Assembly: GCA_030037545.1 (NCBI GenBank)
Contig: JASHRF010000119.1
Coordinates: 1 to 43,972, forward strand
Direction of reading: 5' to 3'
Length of the DNA: 43,972 nucleotides
Source of the DNA: Acidobacteriaceae bacterium
GTDB taxonomy: Bacteria > Acidobacteriota > Terriglobia > Terriglobales > Acidobacteriaceae
Position 1 is the stretch's first letter. The number at the start of each line of letters is the position of its first letter. A program made the position numbers and the translations under genes. The notes beneath the pieces are model-generated. The model was not told the origin of the DNA and did not search any database. It saw only the letters and a list, made by a program, of their open reading frames with translations. Positions 39,794 to 43,972 of this stretch are shown here, piece by piece.

Positions 39794-42700
39794 ATGAATA
39801 CGCTTCTAAAATATCCATCACGCCCTGAAGATCCCGAACCACCCAAACCGCCAAAGCGCAAGCACCGCGGGTGGCGCATTGCGGGCTGGTCAATTCTCGG
39901 CCTCATCGGCTTCGTCATCGCCGCCGTCCTGGTGCTCGCCGCGCTGGTGGACACCGACGGCGTGCACAGGGCCATTTTGAATTTTGCGCAGAAAGAAGCA
40001 AGCAAAGAACTCGGGGTGCGGGCGCGCCTCGAGAACTTTCAAATTCACTGGGCTCCGCTCGGCCTCGATCTCTATGGGGTCAGCGTCGATGGCGCCGGCC
40101 TACATCCCACGCCGCCGCTGCTCGAGGTGAATCGTGTGGAAGTGGGCGTGCGCATCGTCTCTATTTTTAAGCGAGAGTGGTATCTCAGCAGCCTGCGCAT
40201 CGATCATCCGGTGGTGTGGATCACTGTCGACAGGAACCGAGTGTCCAACCTTCCCGCATTCAAAAGCAGCAGCAACAGCAGCAGCAATCATGAGATTTTC
40301 AACCTGGGGATTCGCCACGCGGTGCTGGACGGGGGTGAAGTGTATTACAACAGCGTCGCGAGCGCGCTGGCGGCCGATCTCCATCAACTCAATCTGCAAG
40401 CTGAGTTTAACGCGCCGCGGCAGATGTATAGCGGAAGGCTCGCGTACTCCGACGGAATGCTGAAGTATGGCGCCCATCAGCCCATCCCGCACAACCTGGA
40501 CGCGACCTTCAGCCTCACGCCTACCACGTTTCAGTTGAACCGGGCAAGGCTCTGGAGCGGCGATTCGCAGGTGGTGCTTTCCACCGTGATTCAGAATTAC
40601 AAGAACAATCCTGCCGTGCAGGCGCAGTACAGCATTGCCGTTAATGCGGCGCAATTCCGGCGGATCCTCAACAATCCGTCGATTCCCACTGGCTTCATTC
40701 GCGCTGCGGGTTCTATCCAGTATCAGAAGCAGGCGAACCGGCCGTTGCTTCAGTCGGTGGTTCTGAATGGCGACCTGAGCAGCGATCGTCTCGACGTGAC
40801 CACCGCAGCAGCGCAGGCCCAGATCACGAATCTGGACGCGCACTATTCTATGGCCAACGGTAATGCGTCGCTGCGCGATTTCCGCGCCGGCATTCTGGGC
40901 GGCGAGGTCACAGCGCGGGGCACGATGACCAACCTCGGCGGCAATAGCCATTCCAGCTTCAACGCGGGGCTCGAAAACATCTCGCTGGCGCAGCTTGAGA
41001 ACGAGGCCGGTAAATCGGCAGCTGCTACGGGAGTGTCGCTGGCCGGCACGCTCAACGCGACCGCTTCGGTTACCTGGGGCAAAACCCTGGCCGATCTGGC
41101 GGCCCGCGCTGACGCGAGCATTCATGGGCAAGCAGCAGGAAAGCATCCGCGAGGCCCGCTGAATACCGGCGAGAATCTTCTCAACGTGGCCGCCAACAAT
41201 GCTCCTGCGCCTGCAGCTCCGGCAACCATTCCCGTGGAGAGCGAAATTCACGCGACCTATACGGGAAGCAATGGACAACTGACTCTCGCAAAGAGTTATC
41301 TGCGCACCACCGACACCGATCTCACTTTCAATGGCACGGTCGGCAAACATTCGAGCCTGGCGATTCGCCTGCAGGCCGATGACCTGAAGGAACTGGCCTC
41401 CATGATGAATGCTTTCCGCCCGTCTGCGCCGGGCGAAGCGCCGCTCGACGTCTCGGGAACGGCTTCATTCAATGGCAACGTGCAGGGCTCGACCACGGCT
41501 CCGCACATTACCGGGCAGCTCACGGCCGTGAATCTGAATGTGAACGGGTCAGCATGGAAAATGGTGCGCACCAATATTGACGTAAGCCCGGATCACGCCG
41601 CGCTCGAAAATGCGGAACTGGAGCCCGCGCCACGCGGCCACATCGCGCTCAATGCCCGCGCCACGCTTGACCAATGGGCGTTCAGCAAACAAAACCCGGT
41701 CCAGGTGCAGCTTCACGCTGTGCAAATCTCGATTGCCGACCTGGTGAAGTTTACCGGCGAGCAGTTTCCGGTTACCGGAACCTTGCAGACCAACGTGAGC
41801 CTGCACGGTACCGTGATGAATCCCGAGGGCAGCGGCGACTTGGACCTGACCGGAGTGACGGCGTACCAGCAGCCCGTCAAGTCAATCAAGATCAATTTCT
41901 CCGGCAACGGCACGCAGGCGCAGGCTAGCCTGGCGGTGCAGATGCCTGTCGGCAACGTGCGGGCCAACGTCACTGTTCAGCCGAAAGAGAAAACCTACAC
42001 CGCGCAACTCACGTCGCCGGGCATTCATCTCAACCAGCTCGCAGCCATCACAGAACGCAACATCAAAGCTGACGGCGTGCTGGCGCTGAATGCCGCGGGT
42101 GAGGGCAGCTTTAGCAATCCGCAACTCCAAGCCACCGTGGAGTCGCCATCGCTCACCGTCTCCGGACAAGCCATCTCCGCGCTCAAGCTGCAGGTGAGCC
42201 TGGCCAACCACGTTGCGAATGCATCGTTGAGCACGATGGCGCTCAACGCGCCTATCGACGCCAAGGCTACGGTCCAGCTCACCGGCGACTACATGACGGA
42301 CGCATCGCTGAACACACCGGTTCTCTCGTTGCAGCCGATTCTCGCGCTTTACTCGCCCAGCGAAGCCAGCGACATCAGCGGGCAAGCTCAGGTTCAGGCC
42401 ACCGTTCACGGACCGATCAAAAATCTCAAGGAGATTGAAGCGCACGTTACGGTTCCAGTGCTCAAGGTGGCTTATCAGAATACCGTTCAGCTGGCGGAGG
42501 CTGCGCCTATCCAGTTCAACTATAAGGATGGGGTCATCGATGTGCCGCAGGGCGCGATTCGCGGTACGGACACCGATCTGGCCTTTCAGGGTCACATTCC
42601 TACCGGCAGCGATCAGCCCATGTCATTGCAACTGCGCGGCGCTCTCGACTTGAAGATTGCGCAGCTCTTCAATCCCGATATCCACAGCTCGGGGCAGATC

Positions 42701-43885
42701 AAGCTCAACATCGATTCGCATGGGATTGTTGCCAAGGGCACGAACCTGGGCGGCGAGATTGACATCGTGAATGCGAACTTTGCCGATGCTTCCCTGCCGG
42801 TTGGGCTGCAAAACGGAAATGGCGTATTGAAGCTGACTACCGATCGCGTAAATATTTCGAGCTTTCAGGCGACCGTGGGCGGGGGTGCGGTGAACCTGCA
42901 GGGAGGGGTGCAATACAGGCCCAATCTGCTCTTCGCGCTGGGCCTGGCGGCCAAAGGCGTGCGCATGTTGTATCCCACGGGGATGCGCGAGAACATCGAC
43001 GCCAACATCCGTCTGGATGGGTCCACCACTCACGCCGTGCTGGGCGGGACAGTAAACCTGGCGGACTTATCGTTCACCCCGGCGTTCGATCTCACCAGTT
43101 TCGCCGGCCAGCTCTCGGGCGGTGTGGAGGCACCGCCGGCGCAGGGATTCACCCAGGATCTGACGCTCAACCTGGCGGTGCATTCGGCGAACAACATGAG
43201 CCTCGCCAGCCGCACGCTGAGTATTGATGGCGCGGCGAACCTTCAGGTACGCGGTACGGCGGCTCAACCGGTGATCCTGGGGCGCATCGACCTTACAGGC
43301 GGAGACATTATTCTCGAAGGCAATCGGTTTGTTCTGACGGGCGGCACAATTCAGTTCGTCAATCCCATGGAGACGGAGCCGGTGCTCAATCTCACTCTCA
43401 CCACCACCATTCAGGAGTACGACATCGACCTGACCTTCCAGGGGCCGGTGGAACAGATGCACACCGAATACAGCTCCAATCCCTCGCTGCCGCCCGCCGA
43501 CATTATTCATCTGCTGGCCTTCGGTTCCACCACCGAGGCCGCGGCGAACAATCCCACCCCCGCCAACGAAGAGGCGGAATCGCTGATTGCTTCGCAGGTT
43601 TCGAGTGAGGTCACGAGCCGTCTCTCCAGAGTGGCCGGCATTTCGCAGCTCTCCATCAGCCCGGTTCTGCAAGGCGGTACAGCGCAGGGGCCGGCGGGCG
43701 CCGACATCACCATCCGCCAGCGTGTGACCGGCAACCTGTTCGTCACCTTCTCCACCAATGTGGAGACTACGCAGGACCAGATCATTCAGGGGCAGTACCA
43801 GGTTTCGCCGCGGGTGGCCATCAGCGCGACGCGGGATGAAAACGGCGGCTTCGCAATCGACACTCTAATTAAGAAGAGCTGGTGA
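39794..43885 (+). CDS. tamB: TamB-family translocation and assembly module protein
   Basis: 1363 residues. One N-terminal membrane anchor is visible (GWRIAGWSILGLIGFVIAAV, about residues 28-50), then a very long beta-rich region with repeats of 30-40 residues, as in the AsmA/TamB beta-groove fold. The C-terminal TamB domain (DUF490) is typical: GRIDLTGGDIILEGNRFVLT, FVNPMETEPVLNLTLTTTIQ, LPPADIIHLLAFGSTTE and NLFVTFSTNVETTQDQIIQG, ending AIDTLIKKSW. TamB bridges the inner membrane and the outer-membrane barrel of the preceding gene and is thought to move phospholipids or help to fit outer-membrane proteins. It ends 6 bases before a strong hairpin. Confidence 0.94.
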   Translation: MNTLLKYPSRPEDPEPPKPPKRKHRGWRIAGWSILGLIGFVIAAVLVLAALVDTDGVHRAILNFAQKEASKELGVRARLENFQIHWAPLGLDLYGVSVDGAGLHPTPPLLEVNRVEVGVRIVSIFKREWYLSSLRIDHPVVWITVDRNRVSNLPAFKSSSNSSSNHEIFNLGIRHAVLDGGEVYYNSVASALAADLHQLNLQAEFNAPRQMYSGRLAYSDGMLKYGAHQPIPHNLDATFSLTPTTFQLNRARLWSGDSQVVLSTVIQNYKNNPAVQAQYSIAVNAAQFRRILNNPSIPTGFIRAAGSIQYQKQANRPLLQSVVLNGDLSSDRLDVTTAAAQAQITNLDAHYSMANGNASLRDFRAGILGGEVTARGTMTNLGGNSHSSFNAGLENISLAQLENEAGKSAAATGVSLAGTLNATASVTWGKTLADLAARADASIHGQAAGKHPRGPLNTGENLLNVAANNAPAPAAPATIPVESEIHATYTGSNGQLTLAKSYLRTTDTDLTFNGTVGKHSSLAIRLQADDLKELASMMNAFRPSAPGEAPLDVSGTASFNGNVQGSTTAPHITGQLTAVNLNVNGSAWKMVRTNIDVSPDHAALENAELEPAPRGHIALNARATLDQWAFSKQNPVQVQLHAVQISIADLVKFTGEQFPVTGTLQTNVSLHGTVMNPEGSGDLDLTGVTAYQQPVKSIKINFSGNGTQAQASLAVQMPVGNVRANVTVQPKEKTYTAQLTSPGIHLNQLAAITERNIKADGVLALNAAGEGSFSNPQLQATVESPSLTVSGQAISALKLQVSLANHVANASLSTMALNAPIDAKATVQLTGDYMTDASLNTPVLSLQPILALYSPSEASDISGQAQVQATVHGPIKNLKEIEAHVTVPVLKVAYQNTVQLAEAAPIQFNYKDGVIDVPQGAIRGTDTDLAFQGHIPTGSDQPMSLQLRGALDLKIAQLFNPDIHSSGQIKLNIDSHGIVAKGTNLGGEIDIVNANFADASLPVGLQNGNGVLKLTTDRVNISSFQATVGGGAVNLQGGVQYRPNLLFALGLAAKGVRMLYPTGMRENIDANIRLDGSTTHAVLGGTVNLADLSFTPAFDLTSFAGQLSGGVEAPPAQGFTQDLTLNLAVHSANNMSLASRTLSIDGAANLQVRGTAAQPVILGRIDLTGGDIILEGNRFVLTGGTIQFVNPMETEPVLNLTLTTTIQEYDIDLTFQGPVEQMHTEYSSNPSLPPADIIHLLAFGSTTEAAANNPTPANEEAESLIASQVSSEVTSRLSRVAGISQLSISPVLQGGTAQGPAGADITIRQRVTGNLFVTFSTNVETTQDQIIQGQYQVSPRVAISATRDENGGFAIDTLIKKSW

Positions 43886-43891
43886 GCGGAC

Positions 43892-43921
43892 GAGCTGATC
43901 CGGCGCGCGCCGGATCAGCTC
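43892..43921. terminator. Perfect 15-base inverted repeat between convergent genes
   Basis: GAGCTGATCCGGCGC (43892-43906) is directly followed by its exact inverse (43907-43921), then TTCTT. It lies between tamB and the convergent gene and so probably ends transcription from both sides. The stop codon of the convergent gene (43915-43917) lies within it. Confidence 0.65.
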
Positions 43922-43972
43922 TTCTTGGACGGGACTTTCTTGCCTTCCTTGCGCGCCTTGGACAGACCGATA
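43915..43972 (-). CDS. C-terminal end of a small basic protein (cut by window edge)
   Basis: On the minus strand the window edge enters a frame reading IGLSKARKEGKKVPSKKS and then TGA (43915-43917). This Lys-rich ending resembles small basic proteins with an IGLS.AR..G.K.P tail. Only 18 codons are seen; the start is outside the window and no function can be given. The gene is convergent with tamB. Confidence 0.55.
   Translation of the reverse strand, partial: IGLSKARKEGKKVPSKKS

Noticed and set aside
40100..41350. 416-residue minus-strand frame
   Set aside because: It is antisense to tamB and has no recognisable domain.

Overview
The window looks like chromosomal DNA of an Acidobacteriota species, most likely class Terriglobia. 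The reasons are high GC, several families of REP-like intergenic hairpins, tandem CAGCGAGT/CACGAAGT-type octamers, the style of the IS110 remnant, and an outer-membrane BamA-like/TamB pair. The phylum is inferred from style and gene content; there is no rRNA or marker gene here to prove it.

Layout. (1) 1-4559: the right end of an integrative element in the 3' end of a tRNA-Val(GAC) gene. It has a tyrosine recombinase, an overlapping HTH/excisionase-like gene and an AlpA-like regulator. Further left are a winged-helix regulator, decayed gene fragments and the first 348 residues of a large protein that runs off the left edge, probably a superfamily I helicase/AAA protein. (2) 4991-12231: housekeeping genes. 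These are a CDP-alcohol phosphatidyltransferase, a small Cys-motif protein, an Rrf2 regulator with an A-type Fe-S carrier, a VOC protein, a YraN-like nuclease, a lone receiver, RlmB, a gluzincin-like exported protein lacking the catalytic Glu, and a DinB-like protein. (3) 12232-14784: a gene-poor stretch with a broken secreted-type ORF and a YD/RHS-repeat gene. (4) 14888-30195: a catabolic block joining branched-chain amino acid breakdown (two acyl-CoA dehydrogenases, carboxyltransferase, methylglutaconyl-CoA hydratase-like, HMG-CoA lyase-like, SDR) to tyrosine breakdown (HPPD, homogentisate dioxygenase, fumarylacetoacetase). Both branches make acetoacetate; the SCOT-type CoA transferase and thiolase in the same block turn it into acetyl-CoA. 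(5) 30271-31223: octamer repeats and a decayed IS110-family element with inverted ends. (6) 31224-33374: an overlapping three-gene operon with an RsbT-type switch kinase, a histidine kinase with an RsbU-like N-terminal domain, and a NarL-type regulator. (7) 34029-43885: a sigma-54-type AAA+ regulator, a YihY membrane protein, then a BamA/TamA-like barrel and TamB. A convergent partial gene closes the window.

Most interesting points: a conserved-looking protein of unknown function sits in the tyrosine operon, overlapping both homogentisate dioxygenase and fumarylacetoacetase, just where a maleylacetoacetate isomerase would be expected and none is seen. The RsbT/histidine kinase operon suggests stressosome-type output feeding a two-component system. 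The exported gluzincin-like protein keeps its zinc ligands but has Ala for the catalytic Glu. A 14-bp perfect inverted repeat frames the leader of an acyl-CoA dehydrogenase gene.
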